Shown: in pieces, positions 9,286 through 19,058 of the stretch
Layout of the letters: every line of letters begins with the position of its first letter
Numbering within the stretch: position 1 is the first letter of the stretch
Assembly (NCBI GenBank): GCA_017960475.1
Contig: JAGCZH010000025.1
Span: forward strand, 1 to 64,000
Length of the DNA: 64,000 bases
Direction: 5' to 3'
Source of the DNA: Bacteroidales bacterium
GTDB taxonomy: Bacteria > Bacteroidota > Bacteroidia > Bacteroidales > P3
Position numbers and translations under genes: made by a program
The notes under the pieces: model-generated
Told to the model about the DNA's origin: nothing
The model's input: only the letters and a program-made list of their open reading frames with translations
Databases searched by the model: none

Positions 9286-9747
9286 TCATTGTTTTACGGC
9301 AGTCATATCCGCAGTGCCGGTAATGTTGCCGTAACTACTAGTAGCCGAAAGTGTCGCGGTCCATGAAGTCACACCGTTTACCGGCTTTGATATCACTGGG
9401 AAAGTAACGGTTATTGTCATCGGGACAGACATTATGGTTTCGTTAAGAATCAATGGGTCGACATGAAGGCCTTTATCGTTGACATAACCAGTAGTAGTCT
9501 GACCCGACATTGTCAACTTCACATCTCCCTTGTCTCCTTCCAAAACAATGGAAGCATCCATGTCCGACAAGGGAATATCCTGATTCCCAAGAACAGGTAT
9601 TTGCAAATGCGCTATTGTGCTGACAGTATAATTACCTGCAAACTCCTCGGCATAATTCACCTGATTTTGCTGGTCTTCTTTATCTTTTTTACACGATACA
9701 AAGGCTATCATAGCCACTGCCATTAGGCAAAAAATGATTCTTTTCAT
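9286..9747 (-). CDS. Secreted lipoprotein of unknown function
   Basis: This 153-residue protein has a lipoprotein signal: a Lys/Arg start, a hydrophobic core at about residues 4-15, and a lipobox ending at Cys19 (FVSC) followed by charged KKDKED. After a short linker, the mature part is Thr/Ser/Val-rich and beta-strand-like. It resembles small lipocalin-like or calycin-like lipoproteins of Bacteroidetes, but no catalytic motif is seen. It is a single gene between hldD and the hydrolase, with its own -7 element near 9778. The function is unknown. Confidence 0.75.
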   Translation of the reverse strand: MKRIIFCLMAVAMIAFVSCKKDKEDQQNQVNYAEEFAGNYTVSTIAHLQIPVLGNQDIPLSDMDASIVLEGDKGDVKLTMSGQTTTGYVNDKGLHVDPLILNETIMSVPMTITVTFPVISKPVNGVTSWTATLSATSSYGNITGTADMTAVKQ

Positions 9748-9777
9748 GATTATTTATTTTTTGAGATTATTACAATG

Positions 9778-9785
9778 CAAAGTTA
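9778..9785 (-). promoter_or_regulatory. -7 element upstream of lipoprotein gene
   Basis: On the minus strand this reads TAACTTTG, which matches TAnnTTTG. It lies 31 nt before the lipoprotein start codon. No TTTG is present at the expected -33 distance. Confidence 0.4.
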
Positions 9786-9814
9786 CAAAATAAAATCATA
9801 CAATATGAAAATAA

Positions 9815-11224
9815 TTACATATTGCTGATTTTCAAAATCCACGACGACAACATGCTAAGCGCTTCAGGAGCAAAAGTCTCCTCAATAAGAAAATATTCGG
9901 AGGGTGACCCCGAGGCGCAATGCTGCATAAGGTGATTAAGTTCTGGCAGAAGAACTGTCTCGGTGCGTCCCGCTGCCATTTTTTTGATGCCAGCAAGATT
10001 GGATGGCGGCACCTGAATGTCTTTCTCGCCACAAAGAGCAAGAACAGGACATTTGACACGAGGCAGATAATCTCTATTATCGATTTTCAAAAAAGCTTTC
10101 ATCCATGGTATCTGCAGTTGCGAAGACAACATTATGACGTCGGCGCGACGCATATCGATGGTCTTGCGATCGCTGGAAGACAGGGACTCACAAAGGTTGT
10201 CGGCCGTTTGTCGACACAGAGACTCAACTCTTTGTGGAGCAGCCGTGTCGACAATGGAGAACATTGACTCAAGGCATTTCAGACGGATGTCTATTAGATT
10301 CTGGGGCACACCTTTGGAAGCGTACAGCGCCTGGTTCTGCTGAAGGAGTATCTCGGCGCCACTGCAGGACTGGCCTGCAAGCAGGACAATAAAAGACACT
10401 TTTCTGTTGTGTGAGGCAACTATGCTGGCTATCAATGCGCCTTCACTATGACCGACAATGCCCACACAATTACGTCTGATGTAGGGTTGTTTACGCAAGA
10501 AATCGAACACAGCCTCGGCATCGTCGGCAAAATCGAGCGATGTGGCGTTCGCGACATCACCTTTGGAGCCACCGACACCACGGTCGTCGTAGCGCAATAC
10601 CGCGACACCGGCACGAGCCAGATGGTCAGCAATGACAAGGAATGGCTTATGTCCCAGCAGTTCCTCGTCGCGATTCTGCTGACCGCTGCCACTAACCAAA
10701 ACAACCGCTGGGAAAGGTCCCTCGCCTTGTGGCAAGGTCAATGTCCCTGTGAGAACAACATCAGCTTTCTTGCGGGTGATGACCACTTCCCGCTCACTAT
10801 AGGGGAAGGGGGGCTGTGGAGTTTGAGGGCGGTGTATCCGGTAAATACCCGCGGAAGGAGAAAAAAGCATTGCGGCACGCATAAGACCTTGGCGGAAAGT
10901 TCCCGAGAATGTGCTATCGGCAGCGTTCCAAACAAGGTCCAATTTCAGAGACAACGTTTTGTTTGAAAACCGCAACGTGTCGCCGCTAAAGCTCCATTTT
11001 GAGGCAGGAATAGGGTCGGAAGACTGCAGTGGACTATAGAGCACCGGCACGACATCACTGTTTGCGTCGATGGTGCGCTCGAATGTAAGGTTAATGGGCA
11101 GTTGTGCCTCTTCGAGCATTCCCAGCCACCAATGGCCTAAAAAATTTCCTTTAATAAACGTCTGGGAATAGGTGCTTGTCGCAACGGCGAAAAACAAAAA
11201 GACAAAAAAACACTTTGCTTTCAT
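9815..11224 (-). CDS. Secreted alpha/beta-hydrolase (esterase/peptidase-like)
   Basis: The product has about 469 residues. It starts with a signal peptide (hydrophobic residues about 4-15, cleavage near TYSQ), followed by an N-terminal beta-rich region of about 120 residues and an alpha/beta-hydrolase domain. The nucleophile serine lies in GHSEGA, the acid is probably the Asp in CGEKDIQVPP, and the histidine lies in ELNHLMQH. An upstream VVLVSGSGQQNRDEE stretch forms the oxyanion-hole side. This matches the YqiA/YuxL-like hydrolases common in Bacteroidetes, with unknown substrate. The ATG at 11224 is chosen because it starts the signal peptide. An upstream in-frame start at 11281 would overlap gldD. 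The gene follows gldD by 44 nt. Confidence 0.83.
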   Translation of the reverse strand: MKAKCFFVFLFFAVATSTYSQTFIKGNFLGHWWLGMLEEAQLPINLTFERTIDANSDVVPVLYSPLQSSDPIPASKWSFSGDTLRFSNKTLSLKLDLVWNAADSTFSGTFRQGLMRAAMLFSPSAGIYRIHRPQTPQPPFPYSEREVVITRKKADVVLTGTLTLPQGEGPFPAVVLVSGSGQQNRDEELLGHKPFLVIADHLARAGVAVLRYDDRGVGGSKGDVANATSLDFADDAEAVFDFLRKQPYIRRNCVGIVGHSEGALIASIVASHNRKVSFIVLLAGQSCSGAEILLQQNQALYASKGVPQNLIDIRLKCLESMFSIVDTAAPQRVESLCRQTADNLCESLSSSDRKTIDMRRADVIMLSSQLQIPWMKAFLKIDNRDYLPRVKCPVLALCGEKDIQVPPSNLAGIKKMAAGRTETVLLPELNHLMQHCASGSPSEYFLIEETFAPEALSMLSSWILKISNM

Positions 11225-11268
11225 TGATAATTCAATAAAACCTGAATTTGAGTGACAGGACATTACAT

Positions 11269-11898
11269 TTATTTTCTCCACTTCAGCGACTCGACAAGAT
11301 GATCCATATCGTGCTGAAGGTACTCCAGCACCGGCGCCAGAGAGTCATTGTTGGGCACACAATCGATATACAGCGAGCCGCGCAAAAAATGGCTGACGCT
11401 ATCGGTGGCCCAAAACTGGTAGGTGGAAGCGACATTCTGACCTTTCAACAGATAGGATGTCGCATAGACATGCTCGGACTCGTTGACAAAAATACGCTCA
11501 TCGATACCCGACGAGAAGCCATAGTGTTTTGTCAGCAGCTGTGTAGAGGTGTCCACCTGACCCGCGAGGTCGCCGGAATGACGAAGAGGAATATAGGTGA
11601 GGAATATGACACCGTTGTAGGCGGGGTATTTGATGTCGACCCACTTAAGACGGCGCTCATTTTTCTTAAGAGTCACCAAAGTACCACTATTAGTCTCGAA
11701 AGAAAAAGGCAAATCGACAACGTCCATAGCCGCCGTATCGGAATCGATATGCATTGAGTCGGCCACATAATACTGATGGTCAGGGAAATCGACACGCATA
11801 TATCCCTTAGGTTTTGGTGTATACTGAACGTCGCCGCCACAGGAAATGAATAGTGACAGCATCGAAAAAGACAACAAAAACAAGATGAGATGTTTCAT
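11269..11898 (-). CDS. gldD: Gliding motility lipoprotein GldD
   Basis: This is a 209-residue lipoprotein with a signal of about 19 residues ending in SLFISC (Cys20). The mature protein opens with YTPKPKGYMRVDFP, the hallmark start of GldD. GldD is required for gliding in Flavobacterium and occurs widely in Bacteroidetes that have type IX secretion. It is thought to sit in the periplasm-facing envelope. Its start codon lies within 14 nt of the divergent ATG used here for the methyltransferase-like gene, so the two genes overlap head to head. The secreted hydrolase gene follows on the same strand. Confidence 0.88.
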   Translation of the reverse strand: MKHLILFLLSFSMLSLFISCGGDVQYTPKPKGYMRVDFPDHQYYVADSMHIDSDTAAMDVVDLPFSFETNSGTLVTLKKNERRLKWVDIKYPAYNGVIFLTYIPLRHSGDLAGQVDTSTQLLTKHYGFSSGIDERIFVNESEHVYATSYLLKGQNVASTYQFWATDSVSHFLRGSLYIDCVPNNDSLAPVLEYLQHDMDHLVESLKWRK

Positions 11899-12343
11899 AA
11901 AAAAGTACTATTTTTGCAATGTAAAAAGAATATCTTTGAACCGATTATCGTATATATTAAAAGCTAAGACTCAATACAATATACAGTCGCCATTCCTTTT
12001 CGACCTATACAGCAATGTCATAGTCCCAAGGGTTGGTAAAGAGCTGCTGAAAAGCACCGGTGACAAAACCACAGACAAAGTAAACCGGATGATTTTTAAA
12101 CTCATGGACCACTATGGCGCAAAAAAGGTGGAAACAAAGCAGCTGAATGTAGACCACGAACTTGCAACCAGTGACGGAGACCACATAGGATTGGTGGTTA
12201 AACCTCACAGAGACAAAAAACGTGAGAAAGAATGGGCAACACTTGTCAAAGAACAGATTATCACACTTTCTGTGGACTTGTACGACATGGGGCTGGTATT
12301 CACCTCGCCGAAACTGTCGAAGCAGCATTGGTTGCTGCGATAG
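11885..12343 (+). CDS. Core-deleted remnant of a Bacteroidetes SAM methyltransferase (possible pseudogene)
   Basis: The open frame codes for about 152 residues. Near its start, LSYILKAKTQYNIQSPF resembles the N-terminus of a Bacteroidetes class I methyltransferase family of about 250 residues. Near its end, EWATLVKEQIITLSVDLYD plus a MGLVF stretch resembles that family's C-terminus. The cofactor-binding core between them, including any glycine-rich loop, is missing, and about 75 unrelated, highly charged residues stand in its place. The frame itself is intact. The start is uncertain: ATG at 11885 or 11846, or a TTG at 11936 behind -7-like elements at 11909 and 11931. It may be a decaying gene or a short derived protein. 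The family match is from memory. Confidence 0.45.
   Translation: MRCFIKKYYFCNVKRISLNRLSYILKAKTQYNIQSPFLFDLYSNVIVPRVGKELLKSTGDKTTDKVNRMIFKLMDHYGAKKVETKQLNVDHELATSDGDHIGLVVKPHRDKKREKEWATLVKEQIITLSVDLYDMGLVFTSPKLSKQHWLLR
11909..11938 (+). promoter_or_regulatory. Two -7-like elements before the methyltransferase remnant
   Basis: TATTTTTG (11909-11916) and TATCTTTG (11931-11938) both match TAnnTTTG on the plus strand. They lie inside the first codons if the ATG at 11885 is used, so either they are inactive or the real start is further downstream. Confidence 0.3.
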
Positions 12344-12362
12344 GTTGTAACAGCTATAGGTA

Positions 12363-13019
12363 TCAGTAATTTAGTTTTTCCAACATTGGGACAAATTTGC
12401 AGTCGCCGAATTTCTGCATAGTGATATCGTTTTCGTGTTCACCATGTTTCTCAATACGGATCATCTCCTGGTGCTCGTTGCCGACAGGGATGACCATCAC
12501 ACCGTCAATCCTAAGTTGTGTAAGCAGAGCTTTAGGCACTTCAGGAGCGCCACAAGTGATAATAATACGGTCAAAGGGAGCATATTCCGGCAGACCCGCA
12601 TAGCCATCACCAAGAAAACATTTAGCCCTGTAGCCCAGTTTCTGGAGGCGTGGTTTAGAGAGGTCGTAGAGCTCTTTTTGCCTTTCAATGGTAAAAACCC
12701 TCAAGCCCATAGCGCAGAGCACCGCCGTTTGATAACCGCTGCCCGTGCCAACCTCAAGAACTTTCATGTCGGGGTCAGCATCGAGGAGCTGGCTCTGGAA
12801 GGCTACAGTAGATGGTTGGGAAATGGTTTGCCCACACTTAATAGGTAGAGCCTGATCCTCATAAGCGATATGGTCTAACATGGTCTCGAGAAAGAGGTGT
12901 CGCGGTACTTTGTCCATAGCACCAAGAACTCTTTCCCCGAAAATGCCGCGGTCACGAAGCTGCTGCACCATCTGACGACGCCAGCCTTGATGTTTAAAAG
13001 TATCCTCCATTACACTCAT
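12363..13019 (-). CDS. pcm: Protein-L-isoaspartate O-methyltransferase
   Basis: Pcm methylates isoaspartyl residues formed by protein ageing so that they can be repaired. The 218-residue length is normal. Visible landmarks are the GQTISQPSTVA substrate loop near residue 64, the cofactor loop LEVGTGSGYQTAVL near residue 88, and the GDGYAGLPEYAPFDRI segment that follows. The stop of thiL is 1 nt upstream of this ATG, so the two are translationally coupled. The gene converges with the methyltransferase remnant at 12343 across 19 nt. Confidence 0.94.
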   Translation of the reverse strand: MSVMEDTFKHQGWRRQMVQQLRDRGIFGERVLGAMDKVPRHLFLETMLDHIAYEDQALPIKCGQTISQPSTVAFQSQLLDADPDMKVLEVGTGSGYQTAVLCAMGLRVFTIERQKELYDLSKPRLQKLGYRAKCFLGDGYAGLPEYAPFDRIIITCGAPEVPKALLTQLRIDGVMVIPVGNEHQEMIRIEKHGEHENDITMQKFGDCKFVPMLEKLNY

Positions 13020-13020
13020 C

Positions 13021-14067
13021 TCAGTTTCTGAATCCTTGGGCTACAAGAGTTATTGTGGTATTTTGAGGTGTGACCATAACAGCGGGCATCCCCTCTTCGG
13101 TAATATGACCGATAATGTGTACCCCCTCGATGTCTTTTACCTTTTCGTAGTCTTTCTGGTCGATAGTGAAAAGCAACTCGTAGTCACCACCGCCATTGAG
13201 AGCGTTTGATACAGGCAACATATTGTTACTCATCTCGCTACACACCCTGGTAGTCTGATAGTCAATAGGAATGTGTTCCTCATAGACCTCACATCCGCAA
13301 TGCGATAATTGGCATATGTGAAGCAAATCGGAAGCCAGACCATCGCTGACATCAATCATTGAAGTCGGGACTACACCAGCCTCCGACAGTTTCTGGACGA
13401 TGTCAAAGCGAGGTTCGGGTTTCAGGAATCGTTCAAGAACGTAGTCATAACTGTCAAGGTCGGGCTGAAAGCCGGGGTTGGCCTGATAGGTGACTTTCTC
13501 GCGTTCAAGAATCAAAAGTCCCGAATAGGCACTTCCCAGATCGCCGCTGACGCAAACAAGATTGTGAAGTTTAGCTCCGTTGCGATATGTGATTTTGTCC
13601 TGTTCAACCTCACCGATGGCAGTGACAGTAATAACCATGCCAGAGCGGCTGCTAACGGTGTCGCCGCCGACAAGGTCGATGTCGTAGCGGTCGCAACACA
13701 GGCGAATGCCTGCATACAATTCCTCTAGAGCCTCAAGTGAATAGCGGTTAGAGACAGCGATGCTCACTTCTATCTGTCTCGCTCTTCCATTCATGGCTGC
13801 AATATTGCTGACGCTTACCGCAACAGCCTTGTATCCAAGATGTTTCAGAGGAGTGTACATCATGTCGAAATGAACTCCTTCGGCAAGGGTGTTAACAGAG
13901 ACAAGAGTCTTGACAGGGCCAGTGCCCAAGACAGCACAATCATCACCCACTCCTTTAACCGTGGATTGGTGATGGCGCTCGAAGCCGTCGGAAAGGCGAT
14001 CCACCAAAGCAAAAATGCCTAATGTGTCGAGCTCTGTACGACCTTCTTGATATTCAAGAGAATCCAT
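13021..14067 (-). CDS. thiL: Thiamine-monophosphate kinase ThiL, with unusual active-site substitutions
   Basis: ThiL phosphorylates thiamine monophosphate to the active cofactor. The 348 residues have the AIR-synthase-like fold order: GVGDDCAVL near 40, GVHFD near 64, a DLVGGDT block near 130, DVSDGLASDL near 244 and a GGGDYELLF block near 292. Three positions differ from what I recall as conserved. The Asp of the usual TD-x-L motif is Asn (SVNTL). The Asp of the usual SDI motif is Asn (SNIAAM). The Glu of the usual GGEDYEL motif is Gly. The first two bind magnesium in studied ThiL. The other acidic motifs are intact. The gene precedes pcm and is separated from eno by a long hairpin. Confidence 0.9.
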   Translation of the reverse strand: MDSLEYQEGRTELDTLGIFALVDRLSDGFERHHQSTVKGVGDDCAVLGTGPVKTLVSVNTLAEGVHFDMMYTPLKHLGYKAVAVSVSNIAAMNGRARQIEVSIAVSNRYSLEALEELYAGIRLCCDRYDIDLVGGDTVSSRSGMVITVTAIGEVEQDKITYRNGAKLHNLVCVSGDLGSAYSGLLILEREKVTYQANPGFQPDLDSYDYVLERFLKPEPRFDIVQKLSEAGVVPTSMIDVSDGLASDLLHICQLSHCGCEVYEEHIPIDYQTTRVCSEMSNNMLPVSNALNGGGDYELLFTIDQKDYEKVKDIEGVHIIGHITEEGMPAVMVTPQNTTITLVAQGFRN

Positions 14068-14086
14068 ATTTACATTTTAAAACTTT

Positions 14087-14134
14087 AACCTTAACGTTAA
14101 CTAAAGCGACATTGTCTTAGTTAACGTTAAGGTT
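14087..14134 (-). terminator. Long A/T-rich hairpin between eno and thiL
   Basis: An 18-bp perfect inverted repeat (14087-14104 with 14117-14134) has a 12-nt loop. Each arm contains the self-complementary TTAACGTTAA. It lies just downstream of the upstream-transcribed thiL start and 23 nt beyond the enolase-side gene end. No strong T-run follows, so it could be a weak terminator, an mRNA-processing site or a protein-binding palindrome. Related TTAACGTT motifs recur in other spacers. Confidence 0.5.
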
Positions 14135-14157
14135 ACAGCGATTGTCAGCGATAGTTA

Positions 14158-15474
<1,317 letters not shown>

Positions 15475-15608
15475 TTAACGTTCAAAGTTTTAATATGTCT
15501 CTTGGTTTATGGTCATTATCTTACTTGTCAATATCGTCACAACTTATTGTTATTATTGTCACTTATTGTTGTGCAAATATTTACAATGTTAAAAGACTTG
15601 AGAATTAT

Positions 15609-15638
15609 CAAATATACATCATGTCTTTGACTTCCCAA
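15609..15638 (-). promoter_or_regulatory. Candidate enolase promoter
   Basis: On the minus strand, TATATTTG (15609-15616) matches the -7 consensus. A TTG core (15636-15638) lies 19 nt upstream of it, close to the ideal -33 spacing. The enolase leader would be about 155 nt. Confidence 0.45.
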
Positions 15639-15832
15639 TATTAGATATTAAAAACGATGATTCCGTTGTTTTATTGTGAGAGTGGCTGAAAAAGTGCAAT
15701 TGTAGATTCTGCAAGTTAATAACGTTTAGAGTTTAACGTGTAACGTTTAAAGATAACTCATAGTCAATGATTTATATATGATTATCTTTTTATCATAATA
15801 GTTTTTTTTTTTGTAAAAAAACATTACATCAG

Positions 15833-15851
15833 AAAAAAAAATGTAATTTTG
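15833..15851 (+). promoter_or_regulatory. A-tract promoter of lipocalin-like gene
   Basis: Nine A (15833-15841) are followed by TG and the -7 match TAATTTTG (15844-15851). No -33 TTTG is at the right distance. The same layout of A9, a few bases, then TAnnTTTG occurs before the mannose-1-phosphate guanylyltransferase gene. Confidence 0.45.
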
Positions 15852-15971
15852 CATTATAATTCTCATAAAAAAATCATCGTCAATACTGGATGAGTATCAC
15901 ACAAAAACTGAGGCAATTAACAACATTTATTAATAACAAACAGCATTACTAATCTCCAAAAATTCAACATC

Positions 15972-16388
15972 ATGAAAAGAAAATCATTTTTAATCATGTG
16001 CTTCGTAGCACTAGCATCATTCGTTGCATTGTCATGCGATGAAAAAGAGAACAACAACGAAGAAAACAACACTAACAGTGAAGCTATCGTTGGAACATGG
16101 ATGGTCAAACAGGTATTAGTTAACGGGGAGGAAATGACACCCGAGAACATGTTGATAATAATGAACTCTGATGGCACCGGTCTATTGAACGACAATGGCG
16201 AAACAGAAAACAATGGATTTACCTGGACTTTAAAGGGCGACCAACTCACCATCACCCATCGCCATGGCTCGACGGCTTACACCCTCAGACAAATCGATGA
16301 AAATGAATTCACCATCACAGGCGACACCATGCCAGGTTTTGACCAACCATTAGGCGAAGTCATTATAGACCTTGAAAGAGTCAGATAA
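15972..16388 (+). CDS. Lipocalin-like lipoprotein
   Basis: This 138-residue protein has a lipoprotein signal (hydrophobic residues about 5-20, lipobox VALSC with Cys22) followed by an Asn/Glu-rich tether of about 15 residues. The mature domain begins with IVGTWMVKQVLVNG and carries repeated short strands with DGTG and TWTLKGDQLTI segments, the pattern of Bacteroidetes lipocalin-like (calycin) domains. Such proteins bind small hydrophobic ligands in known families, but no ligand can be named here. It is a single-gene unit with its own A-tract promoter and a strong downstream hairpin. Confidence 0.8.
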   Translation: MKRKSFLIMCFVALASFVALSCDEKENNNEENNTNSEAIVGTWMVKQVLVNGEEMTPENMLIIMNSDGTGLLNDNGETENNGFTWTLKGDQLTITHRHGSTAYTLRQIDENEFTITGDTMPGFDQPLGEVIIDLERVR

Positions 16389-16446
16389 TTAATAACTTCA
16401 TCTCAATAACAATAACGAAACCATCTTACAAACACTATTCAAATAC

Positions 16447-16475
16447 AATCCGCATTCAGTCCATGAATGCGGATT
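16447..16475 (+). terminator. Terminator after lipocalin-like gene
   Basis: A perfect 12-bp stem (16447-16458 with 16464-16475) has a 5-nt loop and a GC core, and is followed by a T-rich TATTG stretch. It lies 58 nt after the lipoprotein stop and 88 nt from the GH92 stop on the other strand, so it may serve both directions. Confidence 0.75.
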
Positions 16476-16563
16476 TATTGTATAACAACCCCTCATCTTA
16501 TTAAGTATATAACCTACAAAATCTCGTGCGCCCGAAAATAATCAACGATCATATTGATGTACG

Positions 16564-18987
16564 TCACTTGCTCAGACTATAGGGCTTTGTTTCTGATTGT
16601 TGGAAGAGTTTCTTGTTGGGTCTGCTACCCATGTCGAACTCAAGAGTGCCTCCCTGCATCAGCATATCGTATGTGACGTATGCCTGGTTATACGCCATAC
16701 CGTTCCAACGCACCTGTTGAATGTAACGATTCTTGTCGCTAACTTTTGGTGCTTTTATCTCGAGGTATCTGCCACTGCCCATGCGCACTTTCATGTAGGG
16801 CAGGTATGGAGCACCAATAACATACTGTCCGCTGCCGGGACATACGGGGTAAAACCCCATAGCGCTAAAGACGTACCATGCCGACATCTGGCCGCAGTCA
16901 TCGTTGCCACATAGACCGTCGATATGGTTGCGGTACATCTTATTCATCACCTCGCGTACCCAGTACTGCGTCTTCCACGGTTGCGAGGTCCACATGTAGA
17001 GATAGGGAATATGATGGGACGGCTCGTTGCCGTGTACATATCCGCCTAACATCCCCTCGCGGGTGACATCCTCGGTCTCAGCGAAGAACTCGTCAGGCAC
17101 ATGCATGGTGAAGAGGGTGTCCAGTTTGCGTACAAAGGCCTTCTCTCCTCCCATCAGCTTCATCATTCCGTTCACATCGTGCGGCACATAGAAACTATAG
17201 TTCCACGCATTGCCTTCAATCAAGCCCTCGCCACTGGTGGAAAGCAGCGAATAGGGGGTCTTCCAGCTGCCATCGCTGTAACGCGCGCGGACAAAGCCGT
17301 CCTTATACACATTGCGGTAGCTCAACGCCCTCTGACGATAGCTCTCTCGCACAGAATCTTCATAGGCTTTCGCATCGGGCAGAAAATACCCCAGATGGTT
17401 CTCCATCGCCCAATAGACGCACCAGTCCTCGTATGCGTTCTCGAGTGTGACGGAAGTCCCGTTGCGACTCTTGTCGAAAGGCACATAGCCCAGCTCTTTG
17501 TATAAACCGGTAAAGTCGTAGTAGTCCACATTGGATGTGGAGAGGATGGAATGCATGGTTTCAAGGTTTTGCTTAATGTCGGCATGGAGCGTGTTGAGAG
17601 CAGCGTCCACCATAACGGAAACGCCATGATAGCCTATCATGCACCAGTTCTCGCCGCCGTGATGGCTCCATACGGGCAGCATGTGCTGCTGACTGCGCAG
17701 AAAATGCTGGTAGAGGGAGTATGCTAGGTCGCGACTGAGGGTGGTGTCGGTGAGGTTGATGAGGGGGTGCAGAGCACGATAGGTGTCCCACAACGAGAAA
17801 ATGGTGTATCGGGTGCGACCATCTTCGTTTTTTTTATCAACATCTTGATAAACTGAGGGGTTTATCATAGTATGGTAATAGGAAGTATACAGCATGGCCA
17901 ACGCGTCGTCAGGGCCTTGAGCCTCGATACGTCCTAGCATCTGCTCCCAACTCTGGCGGGTCTGCTCACGCACCTCGTCGAAATGGCTGCTACTTTTCGG
18001 GGCGCCTTGATCTGAAACTGACACAAGCATGTCGCCGTATTTCAACAGCTTGGCTGGCCGGGAGTACAGGTTTCCCTCTTGCAATACTGCGAGTGAAGCG
18101 CCTTCGGTACTATTGGGTGAGAGCCCCACAACCACCATTAGGGTGTCGCTGCCATCAGCCTCAAACTCAAACCAGCACACTGGCTTGCGTCCCGCCATCT
18201 CGGGGAAATTATGCTCTTGGTCAAAACGATTCCAGAAGCCGTTGTACGTCTGCGGGGCAAAGTCATGGTAGCCATACTGCTTGATGGGCTTGTTGAACTG
18301 GATATAATAGTACAACTTGCGCGAGCGATTCCATCCACTGGTCATACGCCAACCACTGAGGCTGGATGGACTGTCTACGTTGCACTGCGCCCACAGCACC
18401 TTGCCGTCGTAGTTGTAGATGCCATGATTGAGGTCGAGGATAATCTTCTGTGCCGCCCCTTGGGGGAAAATGTAGCGGTGCACGCCGCAACGCTTTGTGG
18501 CGGTCAGTTCACAACGAATGTTGTCGTCGCCGAGGGTGACGGCGTAGTAGCCGGGTTCGGCCACCTCGGTCTCATGTTTGAAACGCTGGCGGTAACCCCC
18601 GTCGGGATTGTCAGAGGTGCCGGGATGAAGCTTGGTCTTGCCACTGTAGGGCATAATCAAAATGTCGCCGAGGTCGCTGTGGCCCGTGCCGCTGAAATGG
18701 GTGTGGCTGAAACCTACAATACTGCTATCGCTATGCTGATAACCGGCGCAGTAATCATAAACTCGAGGTTGATATACTCCGTTGATGTTGTGTGGTATGG
18801 TGTCGGCGTCGGGACTCAGTTGCACAAAGCCGTAAGGGAAGCAGGCTCCAGGGAATGTATGCCCCATGCCGTTAGTGCCGATAAACACATTAACGCGATT
18901 TGCCGGCGATTGTGCCACAATGTCCAATGACAGCAACAGCGAAAGCGACAATATGATTATTTTGCTGTAATTCATCAATTTTGACAT
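16564..18987 (-). CDS. GH92 family glycoside hydrolase (alpha-mannosidase)
   Basis: This enzyme is predicted to be an exo-alpha-mannosidase, secreted to the periplasm or cell surface. The product has about 807 residues with a signal peptide ending near IVAQS. An N-terminal beta-sandwich begins with VNVFIGTNG...GHTFPGACFPYG, and an (alpha/alpha)6 barrel follows. The GH92 signature GNDDCGQMSAWYVFSA is near residue 690, and the EGNAWNYSF motif that carries the likely general acid is near 600. GH92 enzymes need calcium. The ATG at 18987 is chosen because the longest frame starts with TTG (19011) at the predicted transcript start. No SusC/SusD pair is nearby, so it is not part of a typical polysaccharide utilisation locus. 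Confidence 0.94.
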   Translation of the reverse strand: MSKLMNYSKIIILSLSLLLSLDIVAQSPANRVNVFIGTNGMGHTFPGACFPYGFVQLSPDADTIPHNINGVYQPRVYDYCAGYQHSDSSIVGFSHTHFSGTGHSDLGDILIMPYSGKTKLHPGTSDNPDGGYRQRFKHETEVAEPGYYAVTLGDDNIRCELTATKRCGVHRYIFPQGAAQKIILDLNHGIYNYDGKVLWAQCNVDSPSSLSGWRMTSGWNRSRKLYYYIQFNKPIKQYGYHDFAPQTYNGFWNRFDQEHNFPEMAGRKPVCWFEFEADGSDTLMVVVGLSPNSTEGASLAVLQEGNLYSRPAKLLKYGDMLVSVSDQGAPKSSSHFDEVREQTRQSWEQMLGRIEAQGPDDALAMLYTSYYHTMINPSVYQDVDKKNEDGRTRYTIFSLWDTYRALHPLINLTDTTLSRDLAYSLYQHFLRSQQHMLPVWSHHGGENWCMIGYHGVSVMVDAALNTLHADIKQNLETMHSILSTSNVDYYDFTGLYKELGYVPFDKSRNGTSVTLENAYEDWCVYWAMENHLGYFLPDAKAYEDSVRESYRQRALSYRNVYKDGFVRARYSDGSWKTPYSLLSTSGEGLIEGNAWNYSFYVPHDVNGMMKLMGGEKAFVRKLDTLFTMHVPDEFFAETEDVTREGMLGGYVHGNEPSHHIPYLYMWTSQPWKTQYWVREVMNKMYRNHIDGLCGNDDCGQMSAWYVFSAMGFYPVCPGSGQYVIGAPYLPYMKVRMGSGRYLEIKAPKVSDKNRYIQQVRWNGMAYNQAYVTYDMLMQGGTLEFDMGSRPNKKLFQQSETKPYSLSK

Positions 18988-19021
18988 ATTATCATAGAAA
19001 AAGCACCGCAATGACGCGATG

Positions 19022-19029
19022 CAAAAATA
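19022..19029 (-). promoter_or_regulatory. -7 element of GH92 gene
   Basis: On the minus strand this reads TATTTTTG. It lies 34 nt before the ATG at 18987, giving a short leader. A -33 TTTG is not visible; the spacer upstream instead carries a 22-nt tandem repeat. Confidence 0.45.
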
Positions 19030-19058
19030 CGATTTTTTTCTTAAAGAGTGCTCCTATG

